Of a stretch of DNA of 64,000 nucleotides, positions 23,340-37,199 are shown one piece after another (the stretch's first letter is position 1; every line of letters begins with the position of its first letter). The stretch spans positions 22,473,618 through 22,537,617 of the forward strand of contig CP141128.1 of NCBI GenBank assembly GCA_035236585.1. The letters are read 5' to 3'. Source of the stretch: Warburgia ugandensis (lineage: Eukaryota > Streptophyta > Magnoliopsida > Canellales > Canellaceae). A model generated the notes under the pieces. It was given only the letters and a program-made list of their open reading frames with translations, was not told the origin of the DNA and ran no database searches. The position numbers were made by a program, and so were the translations under genes.

Positions 23340-23870
23340 CTAACATCCCTTGGACATATATTTGGCAACCTTCATAGCTGATATGATAGATTTGTATAAG
23401 CCATTTGGTCTTCCATGCAATACTAGCATTTCTTCCCCTAGTATGTTATAAGTGATTTTCTTTTTACGACAATCCATAATTACCCAGTATTTTGCTAGCC
23501 AATCCATACCTAATATTATGTCAAAATCAACCATGTTTAGTAAAATGAGGTCTATACCCATTCTTTTCCCTTGTACTTCAACAGGTACATCTTGAAGGTA
23601 TTCCTGTAATTTAACTGTTTACCCACTGGTGTCATCACATCCAGATGGAATCCCAATTTCTTCACTATCAATTGTATACGAGATGCAAATACACATGATA
23701 TGAAAGAATGGATAGATCCAAAATCAAATAGTACTTTAACATGGTGATTAGATACCAGCAATGTACCTTCAATAACTACATTAGAAGTACCAGCCTCTCT
23801 ATCAATAATGGCAAACACCCTTCCTTGATGGTGCGGTACATTTTTAGGTTTTGCATCCTTAATTGCCAAG
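23340..23870 (-). pseudogene. Element G aspartic protease region
   Basis: The retropepsin-like segment shows VLFDFGSIHSFIS (the position of the usual D-S/T-G) and, further on, DIILGMDWLAKY, the conserved downstream motif of Ty3/gypsy protease. It lies between the Gag zinc knuckle and RT, as expected. Confidence 0.8.
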
Positions 23871-23875
23871 GGTTT

Positions 23876-25040
23876 GTTGCAGTTATTAGAGAAATGCCCT
23901 AACTCACCACAATTGTAACATTTGATAGGAGGTCATAGTGGTTGTGGCACTAGATGGGGACACACATTGCTTGGATGATATGCTCTGCATTTGGGGCATC
24001 GTTTTCATTTAGCTTGATTTCCCTGATGGCTAGAAGGTTTGAAGTTGTTTGGAAATCTTTTGCTCTTCTTGAAGGGTTTTTGATGACAATTGTCCCCTCC
24101 TCCAAGTTTGGTGAATTAGTTTCTCTTATAGTCTTCTTCGAATTTAAAAGCTATCTCAACACATTCGATCATAGTTGTAGGCTTGGTTCCTAGCACCTTC
24201 GTTCTTAGCCCTGGGTGTAACCCTTCCATAAAATGATCCACTGTATGCCATTCAGTGTCACATATATGGCCTGCAAATCTCTTCAGTTGAATGAACTTAT
24301 TTTCATAATCAACAACTAAAAGGTTTCCTTGTCATAGATCTAGGAACTCCTCCTTTCAGACTTGCACATTGACTAGGAAATAATTTCTTTTAAAAATTTT
24401 CGTAAACTTTTCCCATGAAATTTCTTTAGGATTGGAGAAGAAATTCCTTTGTGCTGATCTCCACTAGAAAGCCACTTCTTTCTTCAATATATATATGTGG
24501 CCAACTTGACCTTCAGATTCTCTAAAGTCCTCAATACACTGAAGGTCTTCTCTACTTCATATATCCACTCTTCAGCTTTCTCGGCATCACCCTTGCAATT
24601 GTAGTTGATAACCATCTTGTGGAACCTTTCAACCATCTTGTCTATCTTTTCAGGTGTCAATTGAGAAGTTTCCAACACTCCACTAGATACAGGTGAAGAA
24701 TTATCCTGTACCAGAGTTGGGGTATCCTGTTTGGGTATAGGAGTACTGAGTTCCTACATGAGGTTGAGCCTAGGCTTGAATACTTGGTGCCTCAACTAGA
24801 GTAGCTTGAGGTTGTATGAGGTGAGGAATAAGATTCCTCTATACCCTAGTCATCACCTCCTCCACATTATTCCCAGATGATCCTTTCATAACATTCTCAA
24901 GTTCCCTTTGAGCCATCCACCTAGTTGCCCTTTTAAGTGGCATCTGCTCAAAACCCAGATTTCTATATAAGTATTCTACTTAACCCATTTCTAATTTATC
25001 CTAAATTAGATTATTCCTTTGGACATATTGGGGTTGTGAG
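23876..25040 (-). pseudogene. Element G Gag region with zinc knuckle
   Basis: A CCHC knuckle, CYNCGELGHFSNNC, is encoded near 23879-23920. Upstream lie capsid-type remnants, including the frame at 24484-24678 (KVVINYNCKGDAEKAEEW-like segment, WIYEVEKTF). The region reaches to the primer site at 25054. It is a broken fossil. Confidence 0.75.
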
Positions 25041-25053
25041 TGACTGGATGAAT

Positions 25054-25066
25054 GGCTCTTATACCA
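25054..25066 (-). other. Element G primer-binding site (tRNA-iMet-like)
   Basis: The minus strand reads TGGTATAAGAGCC, one difference from TGGTATCAGAGCC, the complement of the plant initiator tRNA-Met 3' end. It is two bases from the LTR at 25069. Confidence 0.88.
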
Positions 25067-25068
25067 AT

Positions 25069-28000
25069 TGTGACGACTCGGGTTTTTGTAACACATTTTG
25101 TAAAACATTTTTCAAAGGCAAGGCCCTTAATGGTGAAAATTTTTGGTAAACAATGCAGTAGAAATTCTTTTCTTTTAAATTCGTTTGTAACAAAACCCAA
25201 GTCTCACTTTAAGGTAGATATTACATAGACATTTTGTATAAAATAATTTTTTATTGAATACCAAGAATCATCCAATAGATGACTCTTACACAGCCCCTGT
25301 ATTATAATTACAATCCATTATCCAAATACAATCCAAATTACAAAGTACATAACCAAATTACATAATCCTCATGGGAAATACTTTGATCAGTCTTTATATC
25401 TTTAAGTCTCCTTCCCTGTATCTGAGATATTGTAAACATATAAACATTTATAATATCTCAGCAAGCTATGCTTGGTAAGGGATACAAAAATATACGACTT
25501 CACTAATATAAGAATGCATAACTCAGTCATTATTCTATCATGGTTATCTACTCATAAGTTACCTCAACATAGAGTATATACATTATTTATGTAGTATAGG
25601 ATAAATCCTTTAAAATAGTGAAAATTTCTCAAAACTTGTTCCTTCCCCTAACTATATTTCCACTTAGGAGATCAATATTCAACCTTCTCATATGGGGATT
25701 TTCTTTCTAAGAACTCATGTAGTGACATCTCATCATGCCATGGCATTAGACTATGCCTATCATATGTGCATCATAATGCAAAATACTCAAGGACTACTAT
25801 GTTGCTGTCTAAATCTGTATAGCCTAGATAACTGCATAATAATCTATTGATACCAACTGTGGAAATAACAAAATCTATGTGTGCATGGGGGGGGGGGACC
25901 ATGGCTATCACAGTGGTGGCCTTCCCATGATTGCCCCACCTGACATTTAACCTCTCTTTGGTCATGGTATTCAGTCCACATTGCCCTCATGGTCTGGATT
26001 CATACATTTGTCAAACCAAACATATAAAGTTATTCCTCTATACAAGTATTCTTCCTTCATGTATTCATATAAGGGATGACCTAATTTTCCTTGAATCATG
26101 TTTGATCAAGGGTTTGGGTTCTCTATCTATATTTTTCTACATATACAGACATAATAAAATATGACATTTAGTATTCTAATTGTTTTTTATCATTCAAGAT
26201 CCTATGGATCTTGTTTGATCATCCTTATCTTTCTTACAAATTTTATTAGGATTAGATAATTTACTTACCTTTTATGCTCTTATTATTATTACTTTACCAA
26301 TTAATGTTTTATTGGGTGAGGATAGCTTATTCCATCCTAAGTATAGACAGCTCCTCTTATATCAAATTGGCTAAGGCTTACTAGTGGAATGGTTAAACAT
26401 AAAGTGGTTACTTCAATCCTCATGTAAGGAGGCGTTTAGACTCACTAACATCAACAGAAGGTAGGGGAAGAGCGAGGCCCTATTAGAGAACCCCTTTAAC
26501 CACCATGTTCATCATTCACTAGAGTGACCTTTGCTCAACCTTTCATAAGGTTCCTATGAGCATTTTAACCCTAAGTACTCTTTATAATTTATTTTAATTA
26601 AATCCACAAACATTTAAAATGTCATTCATGGAGTTTCATTATTCTCCTAATTTGGGCCAAGGAAATGATATTCCTCATATTATCCTACCAACTATGGCCC
26701 TTACTATCATTAAGTCCATATCATTCATTCCATGTAATTGTCCTTCAACTCTATTTTTCATTTATTACATTTTCAATGTAATTTTTATAACATAAACATT
26801 AAAGCGTAAATAAATAAATAAATCTACTAAGCAATAAAAAGGAAATTATAATAGCATTCAATAATTCAAATGAAAATTTAACATGCCATAACTATTCATC
26901 ATAATGCAACGATTATAGTTGATTTCTATTCATTTTTTCATCTCTTTTAGGGTTTAGATCTTGATCTTTCATTTTCCTTTAGATCTAATACATCTTCTTA
27001 ATGTAATTTTATCATTAGATCATTGATGCATATTATCAAATGATTTGATCCTTCTTAATCCAACCGAATTATCATCATCAAGTCCATCAATTTATATGAT
27101 ATTAACTTTATATCATTATCCAATTACATCCATACTGTCCAATCCTCCTTGATGAACTTGATTAAGGGGATTTCCATTTATTTTTATGTATTTTACTACT
27201 TTTAAAGGTAGATCTCTTAAGATCTACCAATTTTATTACATCTAACCTATTTATTTAAGCTAGTATATTATTAGATCATCATCCAAAATGGTTTAAATGG
27301 TCTGATCATCCACGATCTTGTAGATCAAGGATGTTAGTATCCTTATCTACTTAAATCCAAAAAATTTCATGAATTAAATTTATGATTTTGTTGGTTTAGT
27401 GGGTTCTCCTCATCAAGAGGAACCCAACTTTTTGATCTCAATTTAGAGTTAAATTGAGATCAGAATTTAGATTTTAAGATTTTAGTCTGTTTTAAGGGCT
27501 AATATTGAATCCTACTATTTTTGATTAAAATATTTATCTAGATATACAGAAATTTCATTGTGATCATGATCCATAGGTTTTCTAGGCCTCCTAAACCCAT
27601 CTATCAATTTAGATTTTCATTTTAAAGTCATTTGGATCATGATCCACCACTAGTGGTACGGATTTTACTAATTATCACACATAAATACAATTGAAAACAC
27701 AAATCTTATGAGTTCAGTAACTTCTACAAGTGACAAGGAATCTATAGACACTTTCTGATATGAAATCAGAGCTAAATTGAGTTGTTAATTGCAAAAATGA
27801 GCTTCAAATTCAAATATTGGACGGTCTAGATCTAATTTGGACTTACGGGTGCGGGGACAACCAGCGGCCCATGGTTGGATCTCCTCCATCCTTGACATCC
27901 AACTACTCAGATTTCATCTCCTGGGACTTTTGGGCCCTAGGAATCCATCCAACTGCTCAGACATTTCATCTGAGCTATCTAAGATGGTGGATCTCAACCA

Positions 28001-29297
28001 TGTGCCCGATCAATCATTCCCGATAGATCAACGGCTAGGGAGATCTCTTGGAGATTGGAAAACCCAAGATAAACACCAGACTGGAAAGAGGGGAGAAAGA
28101 TGACCCTACCTGTGCTGGTCAGCTGAAGAGAGAGTCATTAGAGAAGAAGAAATTATGTTGGAGAAGATATAAGAAACCTTGGATGCCGAAAAATATACAG
28201 AGGTTAATTCCTCTATCGCCATTGCCAAAGATGGAGTGAGACCTTAGGGCTTTTGTAGATCACCCCTCCCTAAAGAGTTTCCACAGTTCCAGATAAAGTT
28301 TTACGAGATTGGCTGGAAGAACTAGGATTGACCGCTGAAGACGGTACCCAACACCGTTCTTGTTTTAGTTTTGATTTTCCCAACGATCTAGGAGGCAGAT
28401 CATCCAAATTTCTTAGGGCATTTGTAGACCTCCTCAGTTAGACAAATCCAATGGTTAAGATTGAAAGGTAATGGCTAGAAATGGATAGCAAATAGGGTTT
28501 CCTAGGTGGAAACCCTGGTTCATAGGGGACGACATGTCTTTGGACATGGCCCGATAACAAACATGAATTATCTATGGTGTGCGTCTGTGGACACCCTCTT
28601 AGGGAAAAAGAGAGAAAGAAGGAAAGAAGAAAATTTTGTGGAAGATTGGGGATGATTTTGGAGTTGGGACTTTAGGGCATAGTGGGGGACCTTGTGAAGA
28701 ACATTAGAAATTTTTTTGAGAATTTTTTGGGCTATTTATAAGGATTTTTGGAATTTTCCATGATTACATGTAATTATCATGTTCAATTCTTTTTATTATT
28801 AAATGGTCATTGGATTCCTACTACCACCTCCTGCTCCACTAGTAGGTGGTACTGGTTTGACTCATGATTTCTGGTCATTGGATTCCTTTGTGGGCCCCAT
28901 AGAGGTGTGAAAGGACCATTGTGCCCTTTTAATTCTAAAAATGGAGAAAAATAGGGTTTATTCCCATGAACTCAGAATTGAGCGTACTTAGTGGAATTAG
29001 AATTGTATTTCTGAGTAGATTCCAAATTTTTATGTCTTATGTCTCAGTTATGACCATAATTACCATTTTATCCTTTTATTCATAAAAATAGAGAAAAATA
29101 AGGATTTTTCATCCGAACTCAGAATTTGATGTACTTACAGTCATTCTGAAGGGTTCATAGAGTATGATTTCAATTATACATGTCTTATATCTTGATTGTA
29201 CTTCTATGAGAAGTGAGTTTTTAATAACCCTAATTTTCCTTGAAATTTTCAATTTCATTATTTATTCAATCTCCTCACAAAAGTTAGGGGTGTTACA
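25069..29297 (-). repeat. Element G right LTR (5' LTR)
   Basis: TGTGACGACTCGGG to GTGTTACA, shorter than the left copy. It includes the shared leader module at about 26395-26705 and the TATA box CTATAAATA(A) on the minus strand at 28732-28741. It is followed by the target duplication ATTCT. Confidence 0.85.
28732..28741 (-). promoter_or_regulatory. TATA box in 5' LTR of G
   Basis: The minus strand reads TTATAAATAG, aligned with 19885-19894 in the other LTR. Confidence 0.55.
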
Positions 29298-29302
29298 ATT
29301 CT

Positions 29303-30580
29303 AAGGAGGGCCATGATAATGTGGTGCCTTTAGTAATGTGTCTTCAATTTCAGGATTAGGAAATTCTAAGAAAAGTTTTAACCTCTGGCCATTTACTTTT
29401 AAGATCTCATCATCATTCTCAATCTCGATGGCCCCGTGATGGTATATTATGCATACTATGTAAGGTCCAATCTGTCAAGATTTGAGTTTCCTTGGTAAGA
29501 GATCCAAACTTGAATTATACAATAAGACTTTTTGTCTAAGTGTGAAGGATTTCCTTAATATTTGGAGATCATGCTTAATCTTCATTCGATCTTTGTATAG
29601 TCATGTGGAGTCATATGCATCATTTCTCAACTCCTCCAATTCATTGAGTTAAAGTTTTTGGTGGGTCCCAACAACATCTAATTCAAAATTGAGCTTTTTG
29701 ATAGCCCAATATGCCTTGTGTTCATGTTCTACTAGTAAGTGGCATGTCTCTCCATGAACCAGGTAGTAGGGTGACATGCCTACTTGGATTGACTGCCGTC
29801 TTTAGTCTATGCTTAATTGTCCTATTTGATACATCTACTTGATCACTGATCTGGGGGTAGTATGAGCTAGCCATTCTATGGATGACACCATACTTTTTCA
29901 TTAAATTTTCAAACATTTTATTACATAAGTGCTTCCCACCATCATTGGTTATGGCTTGCAAAGTACCAAACCATGCAAAAATATGTTTTGTTATAAATTT
30001 TACCACTACTTTGTGGTCATTGGTTTTGTAAGGTACAACCTCTACCCACTTAGATACATAGTCCACTCCCACTAAGATGTATAAATTCCCAAAAGGATTA
30101 GGAAAGTTCCATGAAATGTATGCCCCAAACAATGAATGGCTCTACAAGAAGGATCAGGATTAAGAACATCATGAGTCACCTCCCTAGACTTCCTAATCGT
30201 TATGAAGCTTTAAAAATGGTAGGCCAATAAAAATCATACTGCAAAATTTTTGTAACTGTCTTTTTAGAGGTAAAATGGCCCATACATGCATGATAATGGA
30301 AGAAGTAGATTGTGTTACTGTTCTCACTCTCTGGTATGCATCTCCTTATAACCTAATTAGGATAGTACTTGAATAAGTATGGGTCGTACTAGGTAAAGTA
30401 TTTAACCTCGATCGAAAATCTCTTCATATCTTGTTTGGTCCAATGATTGGACATTGGTCCTATAACAAGAAAATTCATTATGCCTCCATACCAAGGTAAT
30501 TGGGAAATGTGCATTAATAATTCATCCAAAAAGGATTTAGTTATAGGCACATTTTTTCTGGTTTTCTCTACCAATAGTAT
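29303..30580 (-). pseudogene. Element A integrase region
   Basis: Athila-type integrase fossil. The core at 29722-30132 shows GVDYVSKWVEVVP, TKHIFAWFGT, ITNDGGKHLCN and YYPQISDQVDVSNR. The C-terminal part is readable at about 29330-29720 ([10 protein letters not shown] and NELEELRNDAYD). The RNase H-integrase connection, LMHISQLPWYGGIMNFLV, is at 30389-30574. It has several breaks. Element G entered just past its C-terminal end. Confidence 0.85.
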
Positions 30581-31939
30581 GGATAAGTGGTTTGCTATAT
30601 CATAGTTTTGGAACCTTTCTTGTCTTGAATTTCCATGTCAAATTCCTATAGTAGGAGTATCCAATGAATCAACCTGGGTTTTGCATCCTTTTTAGAAAGG
30701 AGGTACTTTAGAATTGCATCATTCAAGTACACTATGACTTTAGACCTTAACAAGTAAGATCTAAATTTATCCAGACCAAAAACTATAGCCAAAAATTCCT
30801 TTTCTATAATTGAATGGTTGAGTTGGGAATCATTCATTGTTTTGCTAATGTGGTATATCACATGGAGAAGTTTGCCAATGCATTGTCCCAAAACAGCTTC
30901 GATTGGATAATAGTGGTAGAGGTTAGTTCGGCCTTTAGCCATTCAAAAGCTTTCTTACAGTCTTCATCAAAGTAAAAAGTAGCCTCCTTTGTTGGTAAAT
31001 TACAAAGGGGCTTGACAATTTTCTTGAAGTCCTTAATGAATCTTCTATAGAAGCCAGCATGCTTAAGAAAGGAGTGGATTTTTGTTACCATCATTGGTGG
31101 AGAAAGGATGGCTATTAAATCCACCTTAGCCTTATCTATCTCTATCCCATTATGTGATATTATATGGCCTAACACTATACCACTATGCACCATAAAATGG
31201 AACTTTTCCCACTTCAATACTTAATTCTTCTACTGACACCTTGGAAGATTTTACTTCAAATGGTGTAGGCACTCAATCAAAAGAAGACCCAAATATTGAG
31301 AAGTAATTTATGAACACCTCGAGAAACTTTTCTACCATATCAAAAGGTACGTTTAGCATACACCTTCTAAAAGTGGCTAGAGCATTGCAAAGCCCAAAAG
31401 GATGACATCAGTAAGCAAAGGTCTCAAAAGGGCAGGTGAAGGTGGTCTTCTCCTGATCCTTAAGTGTTACATGAATGTGGTTATAACTGGACTATCCATC
31501 TAGAAAATAATAATAATAACTATGTCTGACCAACCTCAAGCATTTGGTTAGTAAAAGTCAGAGGAAAGGGGTCTTTACTCATGACCGTATTCAATTTTGG
31601 GAAATCAATGCATGCTCTTTACTCGGTGGTCATGCATCAAAATTCTTGGGCACAACCTAAACAAAGTTGATGTAAGTACTATCAAAGATGGGGTATATGA
31701 CACCAAAGTCTAGAAGCTTAAGGACTTCATCTCTAACCACATCATTCATGTGAGGATTTAGTCATCGTTGAGTCTCCCTAGATGATTTAGCATTTTCTCC
31801 CATGTGTATATTGTGCATGTACACAACTAGACTAATCCCCTTGATGTTTGATATGGTCTAGCCTAGAGCAATCTTATGTCCCTTAAGAACATCAAGTAAC
31901 TCTCCTTCTTATTCCTTGTCCAAATCTGATGTGATTACT
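30581..31939 (-). pseudogene. Element A reverse transcriptase and RNase H region
   Basis: The RNase H piece at 30646-30942 shows [20 protein letters not shown] and [17 protein letters not shown]. The RT C-terminal part at 30858-31217 shows GIVLGHIISHNGIEIDKAKV and FLKHAGFYRRFIKDF. Further RT remnants reach the insertion site of element E at 31939. Many breaks; Athila-like. Confidence 0.85.
31935..31939. repeat. Target-site duplication of element E (left)
   Basis: TTACT, repeated exactly at 46603-46607 after the other LTR of E. Confidence 0.9.
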
Positions 31940-34900
31940 TGTAACATCCTAGTTTTTTTTTCAAACTTTTTTTCATTTGAATTTTTAAAGGTTTTGAAAA
32001 CAAGATTAGAGTGATAATATATATAAGAAGGTTTAAACTCACCAACTTCATTTTGGGAGTTAGCTAAGAAAACCTCCACATATGAGTAAAATAATAATCA
32101 TCTAATCTAAGGATGGTTTGAGACACATGCCATAGGATCTACCACACAGTCACAATTAGAGTCATAATCCTTTTTAAGTAACTTAAGGAAATTATACTAC
32201 AAGAATCCAAATTGTCAACAAAATTCTTGATTTAGGTATGATACTCGACAAGGAAAATGTATTGCATTGGTTTCTAGCAAAAGTAACTATAGCAAAAAGT
32301 ATGTTCTTCTCACGTCTAAAGTGATCCTGGCACCTTTGCCTTCTTAGAATCCTGTGCTTGTGAACTACCTGGGGTGTCACTTGAAATGTTTGGTTGTAGG
32401 GGGTGAGCAAGAACAACATCTCACAGTAGGGTAAAAAAACTAATATAAGCTGGAACACATAAAATACGTCAAGCGATAATATAAGTATAAGCATATGTAA
32501 AATTATGCATATACACAAATATAATTTCTGAAAAAGGATGGTTGATGCATGTGCAATGGAGATCACTAATGCCTCCAAAAATCAATGTCAACTATAAGAT
32601 CAAAGTTAAGCCTACTAATTTGTTAAAATCTATGCATATCAAACCAATGTCATTGAATCGAGGCGAAATACCTCTAATCCACAAATGCATAAAGCCATGC
32701 CCACATCATCATGTGAAAACTGATCGCTCCAATCATAATGGCAAACAGTCCTACCACCCTGGACAAGGTTTAACGCTCGAGACATGACCTGCATAAATAT
32801 AGCACAGACTAGACACCTATGCTTGTAGGGCCTTACCATCACCCATAGGCGACTACCATGACCTCTACATCTGCTCGTGGATACCTACACTAACCATAAC
32901 TCACTAGACCTCATGGGGTCTACCCGGCTACCACTCAAAGCACTTCACCATGAGAAGATGCTCCTACTACCTGCATTCTCCATTACAGGGCTGGTATCAA
33001 ATCATCTCAGAGGTTAGTAGCCAACTGCACCTCCTAGTGCAGGGTCTTAGGACTTATAGCACACAGTAGGCCTTTAGGACTTATGGTACTCATAGAGCAC
33101 TAGCCGAGCAATCCAGGACTTAGGGAACTCCTTGAGTACCTGCCCAATATGTCAATAAATCCTATAATCATTAGGACTCACAGCTGCTCATAGAGCGCTT
33201 GCCTAAATGCCAACAAAAACCAAAACTGTCGACCTATGAAACAAGTCCAAGGTTTATGAGGCTTTATCATAGACCAAGGCCTATGTCAATAAGCTTAAAT
33301 AGAAACATTATAAGAGGTTTCAATCTTAGATTTGATATAATTTTTTTTCCAAATTATCCAAGTTTAATCTAAGGGTAATTTGGTAAATTTTCTCACTTTA
33401 ACCTAAGTTATATTTTTACCCTTCATTGATTTAGTACAAGACTTGTTCTTAGGTTGCTCAATGTTTAGTGAGTCATGCTGTCGATAAGCTTTTCTGACAA
33501 TTAAAAATAAATTAGGGTTTCTTCATTGTCTCTTTATTAAGGACATCTGGAATTCCTTTACCCTAGGAGTTTGGTAATTTTTCACCTTCTAGACAAATTA
33601 CTTCTTGCCTCTCATTTTGTTTAGCTCAAAATATTGTTTTTCATTCTTTATATCATTAGTTAAGAGGGTCATTAGTAGTGATCATGTTCCTAAGTTAAAA
33701 AGATTTAAGTTTTAGAGATTTCTCTTTTTTTTATTGGAATTCTAAAATTCCTAGAGTTCCCTGTAATTCTAGTTTTAACACTTAGAATTCCAGTCGTCTT
33801 CTCCACTTGACTTTTCTAGTACTAGGTGAGTTTGAATCTTTCATTTCCAACTATCAACCAAAACTTGACATTCCAATTTTTTCCTACCTTGCCCATAGTT
33901 TTCCACTTAAGGAATACAATTTTATTTAAAATTTTGTTAGAAGAGCTTGGATGATTCACAAGTTCCCAATTTCAAGAAACCACCGGCATAGGCGCTACCA
34001 ACACTCAAGCAGTTCCTTGCTCCTATTATTTACTGCAATTATTTGAGTGAGTTTCAGTTCACTACTCTCCGACTAACTTCCTATCATCTCCAATCATATA
34101 ACTTCAGCCAAACAAATTGTAATTCAGGAAATGTTATAAGTAAGGATTCCATGTACCGTTTTTTGCATAACCAACATAGGAAACTAAATCTGCAATTTGA
34201 ACTGGGATCTTGATTTCTTTCCTTAACTACTTAATAAGATGTTCAGACCAAGTTACTGATTTAGCCATAAGAAGTTTACAATCATTTGGACAAGCCCAAG
34301 TGAATGCGTCAGGCGACAACAGTTAGGCATCATTGCTTGCACACATTATGCAAGTGATGATGCCATTTTCCCCCAACCATTGCCCTTCAGCCTGTAACTT
34401 TGAAACAAAATTTTGTGGAAAAAAATTTACATACAATGAAATGTGATTACGTGCTCTTGAAGACCCAAGTGTTACTTTGTCTTGATTTGAGTTAAACTAA
34501 ACAAATTGTTGGTTGGGAATTTGGGTGTCACCTGCCTACCCATGAACAGGAAACTAGTGTGCCTGATCCTTGTTTCACCTTGCATCACCAAGAAGTCAAT
34601 GAAAACACCACAAAATCTCCACTTTGGTGCATTGATACAAAGATTATCCACCCAGAAAGAGTACCCAAAAGGGAATCATGGAAAGAAATAGATCACAGAG
34701 GGTGCTTAGCATGAGAACCAAAACTCTGTTCTTTAACACTGCATGCAGTCAAGAAGAATAGAGTATGATTTAACAATCTAAATGCTGAATTTGACCAACT
34801 AAAAACAAGTTCAAATCTAGAATGCATCTTAATTGAACATATATTTAGCTCATGCAAATAAAAATCAAGGATTAAGGCAACATTCTTTCACATATGCAAG

Positions 34901-35802
34901 AGATTTTCTAGAATCTTGTAATGGTTTGTTCAACTACAAAAACCATAAAATTTGAGGTTTTTGAAATGTTGTATTGTTATGATTTTGGCTTGGCTTATCC
35001 AAGCTTCCATTATTAATATCATCCTACTAGTATCCCCTACCTGATGGTGTTTGAATGGCTAGAACTTTTAGCTAATTTCTCCTCTCCCACATACCCATTT
35101 CCCATTTCCCAGTCCTCTCTTCCTTGTCTTTCCCCTCCCCTCTCTACGCATGGCTGGAATTCTAGCCTTTTTCCTTTTCTTCTTCATTATATACCTAGGG
35201 TGGGGTAAGACAAATGGCACATAGGACCAGCCAATTGCCATGGGAGAGTTTACCCATGTGGTTGGCTGGATCTCCCCCCATCCAACCTCAAATTTGGAAA
35301 CCCTCCCATTCTTGGTTTTCAATAACAACCCCTACTATCCAAACATTTTGCAATTACCTGTCAAGGAAAATTTTCTCAATTGTGCTGCAAACAACCATTC
35401 CTCTATTTCTAAAATTTCAAGTTAATTGGTTGAGATTTTATCCTAAGATTTTAATGAAGCTTAGCTTAGTGTCTCTGCTAATTAGTGGTCTAACTATTTC
35501 TTTAAATTTAACATCAATTTATCTTTTATTATTATTATTATTTTTTATTAACCTATGTAAGGTCAACTTTTAAGAAATCATTAAATCTCTTACTATTTCT
35601 TAAAATCTTTATTTCTAATTCCTTGTGTTAACCTAACCATCTCTTCCAACACTTCAGCCTAACCAAATTTCTCAACATGCTTGTTCCAATCTTCATTTTC
35701 ACCTCTAAAACTTACTCTAAAATCAACAAAATAAATTTCTATCATTTTTTTTTATAAAAATATAACTTTATTTATCATATTTGTGTAATTACATGTATTA
35801 CA
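31940..35802 (-). repeat. Element E left LTR (3' LTR)
   Basis: A 3.9-kb LTR, TGTAACATCCTAG to GTATTACA. A TATA-like site lies on the minus strand at 35185-35194. Between 32990 and 33200 there are loosely repeated words around AGGACTTA. The small open frames in it (for example 32192-32578) are not gene-like. Confidence 0.88.
35185..35194 (-). promoter_or_regulatory. Candidate TATA box in LTR of E
   Basis: The minus strand reads GTATATAATG, kept at 46018-46027 in the other LTR, about 600 bases into the LTR in the sense of the element. Confidence 0.45.
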
Positions 35803-35816
35803 TTCCTCCACCTTAC
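35803..35816 (-). other. Element E polypurine tract
   Basis: The minus strand reads GTAAGGTGGAGGAA directly before the 3' LTR. Confidence 0.75.
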
Positions 35817-35859
35817 AAAAATTTCATCTTCAAAATTTCTTACATAGATATAGAATATC

Positions 35860-37150
35860 AAAACAACTCCAAAAAACACTGCCTCATATCCTCTTTGACC
35901 TCCCACATGGCCTCATAAGAATGATGCTGCCATAGAACCTTGATGAGGCGGATCGTCTTGGTTCATAATGCCTTCTCCTTCCTATGAATGATCTGTAACG
36001 GCTGCTCCTGAAATGTCAAATCTGCCCATAAATCGGCTAATAACTGATCGAGGATATGAGTAGGATCTGCAACATATTTCCTCAGTATAGAAACATGGAA
36101 TACGTCATGCACATTAGCAAGCAAAGGAGGAAGTGCCAATCTATATGCCACTCTGCCAATCCTCTATAGAATCTCAAAGGGTCCACAAACCTAGGCCTCA
36201 ACTTGCCTTTCACCCTGAATCTCATTGCACCCTTGGTTGGAGAAACTTTAAGAAAAACATGGTCTCCCACTCGAAACTCCAAATCTCTCCTCCTCGTGTC
36301 ATCATAGCTCTTTTGCCTATTATGGGAAGCCATCAAGCATCTCCTAATCAATCTCACCTTATCTGCACACTGCTCTACCAACTCGGATCTGTCGAATTGT
36401 CTCTTTCCAACATTGCTCGAGCATGTAGGTGTGCGGTAAGGTCTGCCATACAATGCCTCATATGGGGCCATCCCAATGCTTGAATGATAGTTGTTGTTGT
36501 AGGTGAACTCTATTAGCGGGAGATGTTCGTCCCAACAACCTTTCCAATCTAGCACACATGCTCTCAACATATTCTCTAGCGTCTGAATCATTTTCTTAGA
36601 TTGACCATTAGTCTGGGGGTAAAATGTTGTACCAAAATGTGTAATGGACCCTAGACCCTCCTATACAATCTGCCAAAATTGAGAGGTGAACCTGCTATGC
36701 CTATCTAAAATGATGACTACGGGAACTCTATGCAAGCTCACTATCTCCTAGATGTACAACTTAGCAAGGCTCTCTAAAGTCTGTCCTTGTCTAAAGGGAA
36801 GAAAATGTGCTGACTTAGTAAGTCGATCCACTATGACCCAAATCACATCGTGTCCACTACAAGTCTTAAGTAGTCCAACCACAAAATCCATAGTGATGTG
36901 CTTCCATTTCCACTCTGGAAGCTATATAATCTGTAGTAACCCTGCAGGTCGTTGATGTTCAGCCTTGACTTGCTGACAAGTAATGCATCTAGCTACACAC
37001 TCTCCTATATCTCTCTTCATGCCCTACCACCAAAACAATCTTCTCATGTCATGATACATCTTCGTGCCGCTTAGATGCATGGCCCACTTAGAGTGATGGG
37101 CTGCTCTTAATAGCTCCTATCTCAAATCGACTACTGCTGGCACAACCAAT
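35860..37150 (-). pseudogene. Element E integrase region with chromodomain-like end
   Basis: At 36082-36591 the integrase shows LPLIEFTYNNNYHSSIGMAP, YEALYGRPYRTP, GDHVFLKVSPTKG and GKLRPRFV. The tail at 35963-36151 shows LALPPLLANVHDVFHVSIL. Chromodomain-like remnants (LIKVLW-type) follow near 35880-35960. Zinc-finger-side remnants lie near 36950-37100. It is a broken fossil, Tekay-like by the order and wording of these motifs. Confidence 0.82.
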
Positions 37151-37199
37151 CTACCCTGATTCTGATCCCCCCATCTTCTCCTCTCTCAAAATGATCTCT

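Larger units (their letters stand above)
15678..29297 (-). mobile_element. Tekay-type chromovirus G, full structure
   Basis: A 13.6-kb minus-strand Ty3/gypsy element with exact ATTCT duplications at 15673-15677 and 29298-29302. LTRs are 15678-20472 (4.8 kb) and 25069-29297 (4.2 kb). The purine tract is at 20473-20486 and the tRNA-iMet-like primer site at 25054-25066. The order of parts in its own sense is Gag with zinc knuckle, protease, RT, RNase H, integrase and chromodomain-like end, the usual chromovirus order. Coding is broken, with roughly ten interruptions. Hand comparison of LTR starts gives about 10% difference, making it probably the oldest of the chromoviruses in the window. Confidence 0.92.

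Noticed and set aside
32192-32578. A 128-residue hydrophobic frame that might be a membrane protein
   Set aside because: It sits in the LTR of E. The matching stretch in the other LTR (about 40561-40788) keeps only part of it, and there is no sign of a gene.
32990-33220. Loosely repeated AGGACTTA words considered as a CRISPR-like or tandem array
   Set aside because: Spacing is irregular, the repeats are short and degenerate, and the same block is in both LTRs of E. This is ordinary LTR sequence in a plant nuclear genome.
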